In this document: piece by piece, positions 1 through 11,300 of the stretch
How positions within the stretch are numbered: the stretch's first letter is position 1
Layout: each line of letters starts with the position of its first letter
From: Macrobrachium rosenbergii
Lineage: Eukaryota; Arthropoda; Malacostraca; Decapoda; Palaemonidae
Assembly: GCF_040412425.1 (NCBI RefSeq)
Contig: NC_089783.1
Coordinates: forward strand, 36,239,125 to 36,303,124
Length of the DNA stretch: 64,000 nt
Reading direction: 5' to 3'
Notes under the pieces: generated by a model
What the model was told of the DNA's origin: nothing
Database searches by the model: none
The model's input: only the letters and a program-made list of their open reading frames with translations
Made by a program: the position numbers and the translations under genes

Positions 1-1333
1 GAGACAATCCTTACAGTCTGGATCAGGGTATCTATTTCCTTGACGCTCTTACCATACAGCTTGATGTCGTCCATGAACATCAGATGGTTAATTCTGTTGC
101 CTCCTTTCTTGAGTTGGTACCCAGCATCCATCTTCTGCAGTACTTTTGTCATGAGAATCATGGCTACTACAAAAAGTAGTGGGGACAGTGAGTCGCCTTG
201 AAAGATCCCCCTCCTGATGTTAACCTCTGCTAGTCGTGTCCCAGAGCTTGTAAGTACTGTATTTCAGTTGTGCATCGTATTTTTAAGGAAGCTGATGGTG
301 TTTTCCTCTGCCCCATATATTTTCAGGCATTCTATTAGCCACGTGTGCGGTATCATGTCAAAGGCTTTCTGGTAGTCAATCCATGCCAAGCTTAGGTTGG
401 TTCTCCTTCTCTATTTGGTCTATTAGAAGCTGGTCTTTTGTACCCCTACACTTCCTTCTGCAGCCTTTCTGTCGGTGGGGGATGGTGTTTGTATCCTCTA
501 AGTAGTTGTATAGCCTTTCACTGATGATACCTGTTAGTAACTTCCACACTATTGGTATGCAGTTGATAGGCCTGTAGTTACTTGCTATATTTCCCTTGTT
601 CTTGTCTTTCTGTACTAAGGATGTTCTCCCTGTGGTCACCTACTTGAGAGCATGGTGGTTTGTGGTACAATGCTGGAGTTGTTCTGCTATTCGTAGGTGT
701 ACGGCCTTGAAGTTTTTGAGCCAGTATCCATGGACTTCATCGGGACCTGGGGCTTTCCAGTGGACATTTTCTTTAGTTGGTGTCTGACTGTGTCTTTCGT
801 GATCTCGGTGAATCTGTTTTATTCTCCCCATTTCTTCTGCCTTGATTTCCTGTAGCCATGTTGCATGTTTGTTGTGTGATACCGAATTGCTCCATATGTT
901 TTCCCAGAGTCTCTTACTTGGTTCGGCTTCAGGAATTTCCTGGTGCTTGTCTTCCCTTCTTAGTTGGCTGTATATTCTTTTCTGGTTTGTTCTGAACAGT
1001 TTGTTCTGTTGGTATCCTTTATTCCCGTTCATGTACCGTTGGATCTTGTGTGCTTTGGCTTTAAGCCTCTGTTTTACATCTTTTATTGTGTTCTTTAGTC
1101 CCTTCTCCTATACTTTGTATTTCTCATTCAGTTCCTCTCTTGTTTTCTTGCTTCTTAGCCTCTTTTCTGCCATCTCTTTCAGTTTACTCAAGTCAGATCT
1201 CATCGCTATGATTTGTTTTTCCAGGCGCCTTTTCCAAGGCGGTTGCTGTTTTGGTTTATGTTGGGTTGGTTGTGATGGTGGTGGTGCTGGTGTTTGAATT
1301 CCCATGAGTTCTACTATTAGTCTTGCTCCTGTA
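1..1333 (-). pseudogene. Non-LTR retrotransposon ORF remnant with reverse transcriptase, broken and cut by the window edge
   Basis: Read on the minus strand from 1333 towards 1, the translation contains a basic N-terminal part (about 1305-1110), a pre-RT segment with PGPDEVHGYWLKNF (near 720-760), and RT blocks SNYRPINCIPIVWKLLTG, RGTKDQLLID, WIDYQKAFD, GIFQGDSLSP and the catalytic-loop FMDD at 66-77. The active-site loop is therefore retained. The frame is broken by stop codons at 1108-1110, 640-642 and 264-266 and by a frameshift near 388-391. The N-terminal side runs into an (ATT)n array at 1335; the C-terminal side leaves the window. The RGTKDQLLID type of RT suggests a clade with a C-terminal restriction-like endonuclease (R2/R4 group), but that assignment is from memory of the families and uncertain. 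Dead copy. Confidence 0.9.
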
Positions 1334-1334
1334 T

Positions 1335-1336
1335 TA

Positions 1337-1371
<35 letters not shown>

Positions 1372-1396
1372 TATTATTATTATTATTATTATATTA
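1335..1396. repeat. (ATT)n microsatellite
   Basis: ATT array with two single interruptions, abutting the N-terminal end of the LINE remnant. Confidence 0.97.
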
Positions 1397-1946
1397 GCTT
1401 GTAATAAACTCAATTTTTTTGAGACACTTTATAGAATATTCAGTTATATATGAATGAGCAGTATAGCTTAGATCTCTTAATCACCATTTATCACTTTTTT
1501 ACAACTTTCTTCTTAAACTAATGAGACACTCTGATAGATATAAACAAATAAATAATCATTTGGCAGTTTTCATCTAAAAGATGTCCTTCACTCTGCAATA
1601 TTCCTCTTCACGCCGAGAGAGCGATCATCAAATAGAAATGTTTCAGCAATGCATTTTTGGACCCCCGTCTATCCATTACCCGTTCCGCCATAAACGGATT
1701 ATTTTGATATAGTTAACCGAGAAATTCCATTTCGATGGTCTGACCCAGAATGGCCCCCTCCCCCTGGCGGTCCCAGAACCTAATTTTCCGCAAGCATGCA
1801 CAGGACGACTTCAAATCAAGCGCTGTGAACGAGGCTACACTGACAAAGGTATGTCGTTAGGGGGCAATCTTGGTACAGTAAAATGAAGGTAATTCGCTTT
1901 CGTCCTCGAGTATACGTGGAAATTATCAGGGCACCACACAAGTATA
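1397..1946. other. Unrecognised spacer
   Basis: Mixed AT-rich sequence; I see no gene or familiar repeat in it. Confidence 0.6.
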
Positions 1947-2343
1947 ACAAGTCAAAAATTCGCCAAAGTTTCTTCAGCGCAATCGAGTTTTCTGTATATC
2001 GTATAATCAAGGCCAGCGAAAATAGATCTGTCTTTCGATGGTCTCGGTACAATGCTGTATGAGCCGAGGCCCAAAAAACTTTAATCACGGCTCGGTGGTA
2101 GCCTGGCCTATATTGTTGCCAGTAGCATGATTATGGCTAACTTTAACCTTAAATAAAATAAAACCTACTGAGGAGGCTACAGGGCTGCAATTTGGTATGT
2201 TTGATGATCGGAGGGTGGATGATCAACATACCAATTTCCAGCCCTCTGGCCTCAGTAGTGTTTAAGATCTGAGGGCGGACAGAAAAAGTGCGGACGCACA
2301 GACAAAGCAGGCACAACAGTTTTCTTTTCAGAAAACTTAAAAC
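1947..2343 (-). mobile_element. Rep-A copy 1 (foldback element, possibly Helentron-type non-autonomous)
   Basis: On the minus strand: AGTTTTCT/AGAAAACT-type 5' hairpin (near 2320-2340), CTGTCCGC-rich box, the large internal palindrome (about 2170-2265), a moderately conserved middle part, an inverted copy of the 5' motif (GAGTTTTCTGTA on the plus strand near 1986), and a degenerate terminal hairpin before an ACTTGT-type end. The two palindrome arms have drifted apart here. No coding capacity. Confidence 0.9.
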
Positions 2344-2770
2344 TAACGGTTATGTTATCATTATATATTAATAGTAAAAATATTTACATAAACAAAACAA
2401 AATTATCTTCGATTCTGGTTGTGAGAGAGATTAATGTTAACTATTTTAAAGCTAAGTGTCATTATTTATGAAACTGGCTAATAATTCATAAGACCGAAAA
2501 GTCAGTCTCTCTCTCTCTCTTTCTCACATACACTCACATACGCATACACACACAAACTCACAGTACAGTCACATCTTGTGCTCTTTTTCTTTCTTCATTT
2601 CTCTCTCTCTCTCTCTTTGTCATGTACCAATGTTTTTCCCTTTGTCCTTTTCATTTACAATTGTTAGCTATCTCCACCCCTTCTGATTCGGTATTGTTTC
2701 CAGTCTTTCACTCATCCCACTGACAATTATTTGCTCCGTGAATTGTATTGAACTGTTTGCTTTTCGACCC
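2344..2770. other. CT-rich low-complexity spacer
   Basis: Short CT runs at about 2507-2525 and 2600-2617 and a CA-rich stretch between them. No gene seen. Confidence 0.6.
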
Positions 2771-3174
2771 TTTTTAGTTTTCTGTAAAAGAAAACCTTTG
2801 TGCCGGCTTTGTCTGTCCGTCCGCACTTTATTCTGTCCGTCCTCAGATCTTAAATACTACTGAGGCTAGAGGGCTGCAAATTGGTTTGTTGATCATCCAC
2901 CCTCCAATCATCAAACATATAAAATTGCAGCCCTCTAGCCTCAGTAGTTTTTATTTTATATAAGGTTAAAGTTAGCCATGATCGTGCTTCTGGCAACGAT
3001 ATAGGATAGGCCACCACCGGGCCGTTGTTAAAGCTTCATGGGCCGCGGCTCATACAGCGTTATACCGAGACCACCGACAGATAAATGTATTTTCGGTGTT
3101 CTCGACTATACGCTGTAGCGGCTGTACAGAAAACTCGACTGCGCCGCAGAAACTTAGGCGCATATTTTACTTGT
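2771..3174 (+). mobile_element. Rep-A copy 2
   Basis: Near full-length (about 400 bp). Starts TTTTTAGTTTTCTGTAAAAG, carries the CTGTCCGTCCGCAC box and the internal palindrome (about 2854-2952) with well-preserved arms, and ends with a mutated terminal hairpin (3140-3162) and TTTTACTTGT. It lies 428 bp from copy 1 in inverted orientation, 5' ends facing. Confidence 0.92.
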
Positions 3175-3474
3175 TTTTATTTCCTTGCTTATTATCCTTT
3201 CCTTTTTTGGTACTTCTCACAATATAAAGTTTGCTAATCCTTCTCACTTACACCTGCAACCTTCAGTATTTAGATTTCAAAAAGTTCTGTTTTTAGTTTG
3301 CATTATATCTTTCTTATACTATGAGGTAATTCGATAATTTTCTTGATTTTTGACATTGCATCTTACTGATACCACAAGTCACACCCACAAAATGCCTCTG
3401 CAATTCAATTTAACACTCATGCACTAGTACCTCAGATGGTCTGTCTCCCTTTGTATTACTCCTTTTGCTTTTTG

Positions 3475-3475
<1 letters not shown>
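3175..3475. other. Unrecognised spacer
   Basis: No gene or familiar repeat seen. Confidence 0.5.

Positions 3476-3564
<89 letters not shown>
3476..3564. repeat. (TA)n microsatellite
   Basis: Pure TA array that forms the left border of the large inverted repeat. Confidence 0.97.
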
Positions 3565-3568
<4 letters not shown>

Positions 3569-4355
3569 ATGGGGAGGCGGACATAAAGACTTGCTAAAAA
3601 GGGTCAATTTATTCCCGACGTTTCGTAATGGCTTCATTACATTTTCGAGGGCTGTATAAAATAAATAACATAAATTACAAAAAGGGTATAAATTTAAATT
3701 TAAAAAATTAAGCACAATTGGTTACAAATAAAAATAAATTAAAAATAGAAGGGACAATTAAAAAGGACAACGTAAAAAACAAAACAAAATCTCTCTAAAA
3801 AATATACAATATAAAAAAAAATATATATATATATATATAAAAAGTAAGAAGATATGGACCAACCTATTCAGTGGCAATGTTAAAACTAAACAGAAAACGA
3901 AAGACTAAGAGAGGTACAGTGTCCGGCAGAGGTTTGGCTGTTTAACAAGGGGACGAGTCGTTTAATCATTAATGATTCCAAAATGGCCAATTCATGGCTG
4001 CTAGAGGCTCGCCCTAAAACAGAAAAATCCTTATTTTCAATTGAAGTTTTACATATTCTAGAGTTGGTCCATATCTTCTTACTTTTTATATATATATATA
4101 ATTTTTTTTTTATATTTATATTTTTTAGAGAGATTTTGTTTTGTTTTTTACGTTGTCCTTTTTAATTGTCCCTTCTATTTTTAATTTATTTTTATTTGTA
4201 ACCAATTGTGCTTAATTTTTTAAATTTAAATTTATACCCTTTTGTAATTTATGTTATTTATTTTATACAGCCCTCGAAAATGTAATGAAGCCATTACGAA
4301 ACGTCGGGAATAAATTGACCCTTTTAGCAAGTCTTTATGTCCGCCTCCCATTGAT
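3565..4355. repeat. Large near-identical inverted repeat (foldback), arms about 295 bp
   Basis: Left arm 3565-3863 and right arm 4063-4355 are reverse complements that, by eye, differ almost only in homopolymer or TA-run length; the loop is 199 bp (3864-4062). The right arm read forward contains CATTACGAAACGTCGGGAAT followed by AATAAA; a cGAAACGTCG motif is common in 3' regions of Penelope-like elements, so the arms may be inverted retroelement ends (inference). Short ORFs that read into the arms are by-products. Confidence 0.93.
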
Positions 4356-4385
4356 GTATACCTGGCTGTGCCACTGCTGTTTGGA

Positions 4386-4388
4386 TAT

Positions 4389-4461
<73 letters not shown>
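4386..4461. repeat. (TA)n microsatellite
   Basis: Preceded by a short TATACATACA transition. Separates two foldbacks. Confidence 0.96.
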
Positions 4462-4464
<3 letters not shown>

Positions 4465-4552
4465 CTACTGAAATCAATGGCATTGTCTGCAGCTACTATC
4501 TTCTTCTTATCTAGAAGATAGCAGGTGCAGACAATGCCACTGATCTCAATAG
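4465..4552. repeat. Hairpin, 40-bp arms with 8-nt loop, next to (TA)n
   Basis: 4465-4504 pairs with 4513-4552 with about six mismatches; shared core GGCATTGTCTGCA. It starts within 4 bp of a (TA)n array. No coding sense. Confidence 0.88.
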
Positions 4553-4580
4553 GAATTGTAAAAGCAGAGAAAATATGGCC

Positions 4581-4586
<6 letters not shown>

Positions 4587-4673
<87 letters not shown>
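4587..4673. repeat. Compound (CA)n(TA)n microsatellite
   Basis: CA array followed directly by a TA array. Confidence 0.96.
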
Positions 4674-4676
<3 letters not shown>

Positions 4677-4785
4677 TTCTTTTAAGGAGACATGGCCTTA
4701 TTCTCGTTACAATTGCAGTGTGTGTGAGGCAATACTCATAGGCATTTGATATTCCTTTGATGTTGACCTTGCCTTTTTTTTCTTT

Positions 4786-4789
<4 letters not shown>

Positions 4790-4850
<61 letters not shown>
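4790..4850. repeat. Compound (GT)n(GA)n microsatellite
   Basis: GT array passing directly into a GA array. Confidence 0.95.
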
Positions 4851-4851
<1 letters not shown>

Positions 4852-5539
4852 AAGTCCCTAAATCCTTGTCTAAATGCAGTGGCATTTTCACCACAACTCC
4901 CATATTGATTTCACGCGAGTGAAAACGGAAAGCGCAAATGGTAGCGGTGTGATAATATCCGTACAAGTCAAAATGTTGACAGCCTCAAACGTTTGCAAGA
5001 AGTTATACCATCTTACTCACAAGGTTCACTTATTCAGAAGAGTGGCGTAATATAAAAGTAATATTTATTTCATATTTTCCTTGAAGTTTTACTTTTTCCC
5101 TGGTTAAGGATTTTTAATGAATCATGTAGGCTGTGTCATCATATGACGGTGAAAAGAATTAAAAATATGTTTAACTATGTACTGTTTATTCCAAAAACGT
5201 AACTTTCATTTTATTTAAAAACGTGGCTGTATATATCGGTCTTTCAGTACATATGGAATGCACAAGTTCTCTTCATATATTCTCAATTTATGCAATTTTT
5301 CTTTGTATTTATTCAGTAAGAATGACCCTACATTCAAATAATATTTCTGAGTTGTACAATATCTATACGTATCATCAATAAGCTTAATTTTATATGATAT
5401 TTTAGTATACGGCAACAGAGTTATTTTCTATCAAAAGAATTCTGACGTGTGCTTAAAAGTGCTCAACGAAAATTATCATGTACGACTGCACACTCACCTG
5501 TCAAAATGACAACGACGCTCCCACGTACGTACACAGATC

Positions 5540-5576
<37 letters not shown>

Positions 5577-5919
5577 GTACTCTAAGCTCCCAGTCAGCTG
5601 TGAGGCGTCAATATTCTGTTGTGGTTTGGAGAGTCTGTGGAGAGACTCATCTATATTGTGTTAGAGGAGCCGCGGACCTCTTCCCACCCTCTCGAAATCA
5701 GCGGACCAAAATGATTCATCAACAACAGCTGAACGAAAGCTCTGGATTTTAACAATGAAAGAACTTCGGAGGGATGTTGTGCAACTGGGACCTCACAAGC
5801 TCAGGCGAAGATGAAACGCATTACCACCCTAAAACAATTTCCTTGTATCTTATAATTGAATTATACTTTTATCTAGTTATTTATTGATTTGTTAATTCAT
5901 TTTTTTTTCCTCTTTTCTA
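4851..5919. other. Unrecognised spacer with a (CA)n run
   Basis: (CA)n at 5545-5573. ORFs here are short and lack recognisable domains. Confidence 0.55.
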
Positions 5920-6084
5920 ATGACCGATCTATTCTTTCTGTATATCCTGTTACCTTCTACTAGTTCCAGCAATTGAACACCATATTGTTTAGAAGCTTGA
6001 ATTTCAAGTCAGTGGCCCCTAGGATTGTTCTAGGTGAATAGGGTTTATCCGAATAATAATAATAACAATAATAATAATAATAAT
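5920..6084 (+). mobile_element. Rep-C copy: LINE 3' end with (TAA)n tail
   Basis: Contains the Rep-C 3' UTR signature (AAGCTTGAATTTCAAGTCAG at 5993-6012, TGGCCCC, then GAATAGGGTTTATC) and ends in a (TAA)n-type tail. Strongly 5'-truncated, no coding part. Confidence 0.85.
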
Positions 6085-6665
6085 TTAAAATCTCGGTTAA
6101 CAATACACACGAGAGCGAATGGAATGGAGAAACAGGATGCTCGTGAGACAAGACAAAAGAAAAAAGGGAAGATTTGTGGTGTTAACGACCCTACATTGTT
6201 TTTTTACTAATCCGTAACCCTTCGTAAGGAGAGACAAGTGTGGGGTAAATCGGGAAAAAATATGTGCTGTGAAATCTAAATGGAACAACAAAAGCTGCAA
6301 GAAAAATACTTTTAAGAACAAAACTTATTAAGATTCACGACGAACGTTTATTTATTTATCTAAAGGATTATATTGTAGGGAGGGAAAACATTTCTTTGAA
6401 AAATAAAGCGTTTTATATCATTCGAAAAACATCGTAGCGAAGATAAATGGAATTAATTCCAAAAGATTAACCACATTTCAAAACAGGATTTCATGCATTG
6501 TGAAGATGACCATTACTCACTTAGTAGAAAACCCCTTAAAAACCTACCATTTGTGGCTTTCCTGAAAGCCGTATCTATTTCATTTAGTGAGTGAAGTGAA
6601 CTGAACTAGCGAATAAAAAAAATATTTGTGAATATTGAAAATGCTAACAACATGGTTCATATACC
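6085..6665. other. Unrecognised spacer
   Basis: No gene or familiar repeat seen. Confidence 0.5.
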
Positions 6666-6667
6666 GT

Positions 6668-6753
<86 letters not shown>

Positions 6754-6768
6754 GTGTGTGTGTGTGTG
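6666..6768. repeat. Compound (CA)n(TA)n(GT)n microsatellite
   Basis: The flanking CA and GT runs are mutually complementary around a TA core, so the block can fold as a hairpin. Confidence 0.95.
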
Positions 6769-7740
6769 CATATCATGAACATTTGAACACACTTCACATG
6801 ATATGCTTTCAGAAATATACAAATATAAACGGTTCTTGTTTACTATGTCTAAAAATACACTTAAGTATTTCGCAGTCAAACATCTCAGCTTTGTCATGTA
6901 AAAATGTTGAATGTATGATTGCTGTTATTAATCAACAGATGAAGTAAAAATGTTATCTATAAAGATGTGAAAGATACAATACAATAGCAAGGTTATTATG
7001 AGCGGGTGTGTGCAAAGCTTTGTGTGAAACTTGCAATATCTTCCACGTGCCAATTCTGAGCGCGGAAAGTAGATTCGTATATTTACAGAATATCTCCTTT
7101 GACGGGGTAATCAACTTATCAGCACGGGAAGATATTAATGAAGCTGATTTTGAATACTTTCCCTCTCAAGGAATTTTATAGTCCCGTAAAATGTTATTTT
7201 CATTTTTTTTCCTCAGTGTTTGTGACTAAAAATCTAAAAAAGTGAAACTCTCGTAATCAATTTTGGTATCAGGAATGACGTTTGTAAATATTATCAAAAT
7301 GATTGTTTCAGTTAAATAGTGTGTACTTAAGAACAGTGGCGATAGCAAATCTCAATGCAAATTTTGAAGCAATGTGTTCAATTTGGTAAATGATATATTT
7401 TAGAAAGCAAGATAAAACATCAAGAAATAATGATAGTTCACAGTTATTATGAAGAGGAAAATCGCCTTTAAATAGATACCAAAAGAAACTATATGAAAAC
7501 TGATTATTGTGTTTATCTCTTATTTTCAAGTGCGACATTACATATTCTAATCCATTATTCCATATACTCATGATTAACATCAAGCGATACCTCATTCTAT
7601 CACATGCAAACATTCCAATGCTGACAAGATTCAATTAACAATTGACAGAGACACGGAAAACGAATTTCTTCCACAAAGACAAAGGTTTCCTTCTCATTAA
7701 CTGCACCAGAATGAAGTTACAGGTATGCAACGGAAATACA
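6769..7740. other. Unrecognised AT-rich spacer
   Basis: The minus-strand reading frame at 7308-7634 has no recognisable domain and no supporting context. Confidence 0.5.
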
Positions 7741-7819
7741 GTCACACACACATATACATACATACATATATCCATACACACCCACATATATACATACAGA
7801 TAGATAGATAAATATACTG

Positions 7820-7874
<55 letters not shown>

Positions 7875-7965
7875 TATATATATATATATATATATATGCA
7901 ATATAAATTTATGTATATATGCATGTATGTATGTATGTATTTATGCGTACGTACACACACACACA
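7741..7965. repeat. Compound TA/CA/GTAT microsatellite block
   Basis: (CACACATA)-like, GATA, TA and GTAT runs in succession. Confidence 0.9.
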
Positions 7966-7984
7966 CACTTTATATACCTTTCAT

Positions 7985-8345
7985 CCACTCAGAAAGAAAC
8001 GTAATTTGAGTTCTCTTTCTCTCAGGATGAAATATACATTGGACTTACTTTCTCTCTGAATGGAAGATACCTTGAACTCGCTTTCTCCCGGAATGAAAGA
8101 TACCTTGAACTCACTTTCTCTCAAAATGAAAGATAATTATAGTCATTCTTCTGAGAAAGAAAGTACAATGAATTCACTTTATCTCAGAATGAAAGATACC
8201 TTGAACTCATTATCTCTCGGAATGAAAGATACACTGAATTATATTTCTCTCGGAATGAAAGATACCTTGAACTCATTATCTCTCGGAATGAAAGATACAC
8301 TGAATTAAATTTCTCTCGGAATGAAAGATACCTTGAACTCGCTTA
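7985..8345. repeat. 33-bp minisatellite, about 11 units
   Basis: Unit built from GGAATGAAAGATACC + TTGAACTC + a CTCTC end. The last four units alternate between two variants (CTTGAACTCATTATC and ACTGAATTATATTTC types), giving a 66-bp dimer. Because 33 is divisible by three, the plus frame at 8060-8308 stays open and encodes an 11-residue repeat (MKDTLNSLSLG). I see no start context, signal or splice evidence, so I treat the ORF as a by-product. Confidence 0.9.
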
Positions 8346-8486
8346 CCTCAGAAGCACAGACTTCAGACAAAGAAACAGTTAGCAGATTGGCAAATAGTTT
8401 TCCGTGCGAAACCAGCTTTCATGTTGGGGTGAAAAGATGAAGTCGGCCATGCAGATAAAAGGATTACTCCCATGTAATTGAACAAG

Positions 8487-8490
<4 letters not shown>

Positions 8491-8568
<78 letters not shown>
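8491..8568. repeat. (GA)n microsatellite
   Basis: Pure GA array. Confidence 0.98.
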
Positions 8569-8570
<2 letters not shown>

Positions 8571-9412
8571 GCATCAAGAACACACATATATTAAATATAG
8601 GATAATCCTCAATTTCCGAGTATTCATGGATTCTCTTAGCAAGATTTTTCCTTTAACGACTCAAAGTGAAATATTTCATAATTCTAATTATGGCGTTAGT
8701 TCCAGGAATACTATTGCAAAACCGTGAGAACGCTTGAATGACAAACTTTGGTTGTCTAGAAGTGGGGAGCGGAGAGAGAGAGAGACAGACAGACAGAGAC
8801 AGAGAGAGGTTTATACATGTATATTGAATGAGAGATGTATACAATGTGTAGAAGGAGATTAAGACCAACGGTCGAAAAACAGATGACAGCAAAAACCATA
8901 TCTCTCATTCAGTTGAAACATCGCCTATCTACATACCAGGTAAAGAAATGGATTTATTAAAATAAAAACCTGACAAATCGTGGCATTAAGAGCTTAACCT
9001 GAAGCATTTCAGTGGTAATACACCATGATATGAACATACACATTTAAACGAAGATCCGAATGCTAGGGAATATTTTTTGGACAGGACGTGTTCGTTAAAT
9101 ACAAAAGTACATCTTTCTTCCTTGTTCGAAATTATTTGATGTCAATGCTACCAGATGATGAATACAGATGTGGATATTTGATCAACTTTTTCAACAATCA
9201 CGAATCTTTTGTTACTATAAAAGCTGATTTCTTAGACAAATAACGAACATGAAATAAAATCACTAATACTCTGATGAAAAGGGAATGAAATGTGATTTAG
9301 AGCCAATCTAAACGCTACATCTGCTAATATCACTATTATTTCTACTAAAAATACTACAATTGCCAGGTGTTTGTGACCTTAAATGACAATTAGATGACCA
9401 TTCCATCCTTTA
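8569..9412. other. Unrecognised spacer
   Basis: Includes a short GA/GACA run near 8773-8808. No gene seen. Confidence 0.5.
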
Positions 9413-9523
9413 TATTAAATAAAATTAGATGTATAATTCATGAGATTGACTATTAAAACTTCTAGAATGTAATGAAAATATGCACACAATTTTGAATGAT
9501 AAATTCAGTATCCGCGTATTCCT

Positions 9524-9587
<64 letters not shown>

Positions 9588-9834
9588 TTATATTCAATTA
9601 AATTAGAAGGTTAATTTTTGAGACCAACTATTCGAACTTCCAGAATCTAATGGGAAGTTGTACCTAATGTTTAATGATAAACTAATTATCTTTGTATTCC
9701 ATACCTCTCTCGCTCTCTCTCTCTCTCTCTTCTTTATATTCAATGAAATCAGAAGCATAATTCTTGAGAACTTGTACAATGTAATGAAAAGATGCACACA
9801 ATGTTTACAGACTAATTCGCTGTCTGTATTCTAT

Positions 9835-9895
<61 letters not shown>
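9413..9895. repeat. Three tandem units, each about 115 bp of unique core plus a (CT)n array
   Basis: Cores near 9413-9530, 9591-9705 and 9733-9837 share order and wording (ATTCAAT..AATTAGA, TTGAGA, ACTTC/TTGTACAATGTAATG, GATAAA, GTATTCC) and each is followed by (CT)n of different length. Confidence 0.85.
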
Positions 9896-10092
9896 CAGCT
9901 AGCTGCTTTCCTATTTGCAGCTAACAACAGAGGCTTACAGTATCAATCAGCCCGTCAATCAATCTCGACTCTGGCAAGGTAAACCTGAGTTCGAGCCTAA
10001 AGCAAGTCATCTCGTTATTGCAGGTAAGTGGAGCATCAGATCGTGAAACGCATCGTCTGCTTTGACCCTCCGTGTTTCCAGATAAATTAGGG

Positions 10093-10098
<6 letters not shown>

Positions 10099-10155
<57 letters not shown>
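10099..10155. repeat. (CT)n microsatellite
   Basis: Pure CT array. Confidence 0.97.
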
Positions 10156-10160
<5 letters not shown>

Positions 10161-10422
10161 CTCATGGTGCAGTGGTAAGGAAGCTCAGTTTACAGGAGAG
10201 AGGAATAGGTACTTTCCCCCAAAATCCACCATGCCTCTGTTGGCCTAAGTAATGAATTGGGCCCATGGCTGTTAGTAGACTCTTCTGGGTCGTATTTTTC
10301 TTCGGGGGAGAGAAAGGTAAAAGTGAGAAAAGGTAGTAGAACTGGGTGTTCATTGCCTCGTTGAAACGTATGTTATAAACAGGAGGACTTCGACGAGGTA
10401 TCCCCATCCCACTGGGATACTT

Positions 10423-10459
<37 letters not shown>

Positions 10460-10670
10460 AACACACTTACTCACTCATAAAGGGTAAGTAAAGATATGCA
10501 AATTATAATCCTGAAAGTAAAAGATTCAACAAAGGAGAATACGTTGATTTACATACTCAATAAATTTTAGGATGATGATTCATATATTCTGCAGAGCTTC
10601 CTCCTCTAATGCAAATACTCTTGGTTAAAATTAAGAGCCCTTTAAAATATTTATAGGAACCAGTTTGAGT
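10156..10670. other. Spacer with (CT)n(CA)n
   Basis: Compound CT/CA run at about 10423-10459. The minus ORF at 10162-10464 depends on that run and has no recognised domain. Confidence 0.5.
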
Positions 10671-11250
10671 TTTCAGTTTTCTGTAAAAGAAAACTATTGT
10701 GCCGGCTCTGTCTGTCCGTCCGCAAATTTTCTGTCGTCACTTTTTTATGTCCTTACTTTTTTCTGTTCTTACTTTTTCTGTCCTTACTTTTTTCTGTCCG
10801 TACTTTTTTCTGTCCGTACTTTTTTCTGTCGTCACTTTTTCTGTCCTTACTTTTTTCTGTCCGTACTTTTTTCTGTCCGCAGTTTTTCTGTCCTCACTTT
10901 TTTCTGTCCGCACTTTTTCTGTCCACCCTCAGATCTTGAAAATTACGGGGGCTAGAGGGCTGCAAACTGATATGTCGATCATCCACCCTCCAATCATCAA
11001 ACATACCAAATTGCAGCTCTCTAGCCTCAGTAGTTTTTATTTCATTTAAGGTTAAAGTTAGCCATAATCGTGCGTCTGGCAACGATATAGGCCAGGCCAC
11101 CACCGGGCCGTGGTTAAAGTTTCATAGACCGCGGCTCATACAGCATTATGCTGAGATCACCCACAGATTGATCTGTTTTAGCTGGCCTTGATTATGCGAT
11201 GTACAGAAAACTCGATTGCGCCGAAGAAACTTCGGCGCATTTTCTCTTGT
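10671..11250 (+). mobile_element. Rep-A copy 3, enlarged by an internal minisatellite
   Basis: Longest Rep-A copy (580 bp). It has the 5' hairpin, an expanded CTGTCC box (10730-10928), the internal palindrome (about 10934-11038), the middle region, the inverted 5' motif (CTGTACAGAAAACTCGATTG type) and the perfect terminal hairpin (TGCGCCGAAG/CTTCGGCGCA, near 11217-11239). Ends CTCTTGT. Its 3' end faces copy 4. Confidence 0.93.
10730..10928 (+). repeat. About 16-bp minisatellite within Rep-A copy 3
   Basis: About 12 units of the form CTGTCCGTACTTTTTT with variants CTGTCGTCAC, CTGTCCTTAC and CTGTCCGCAG. Other Rep-A copies have only one or two such units. All three forward frames stay open with F/C/P/Y-rich repeats, which are by-products. 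Confidence 0.95.
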
Positions 11251-11300
11251 TATCTCTTCTAAGTAACCACAGAATGTTGCTGTGTGCTTTCAACTTTAAA

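Noticed and set aside
842..1297. 151-codon plus-strand ORF at the left edge
   Set aside because: Shadow of the minus-strand LINE ORF.
10665..11049. Three overlapping plus-strand ORFs rich in F, C, P and Y
   Set aside because: They are read-through of the 16-bp minisatellite in Rep-A copy 3 in all three frames.
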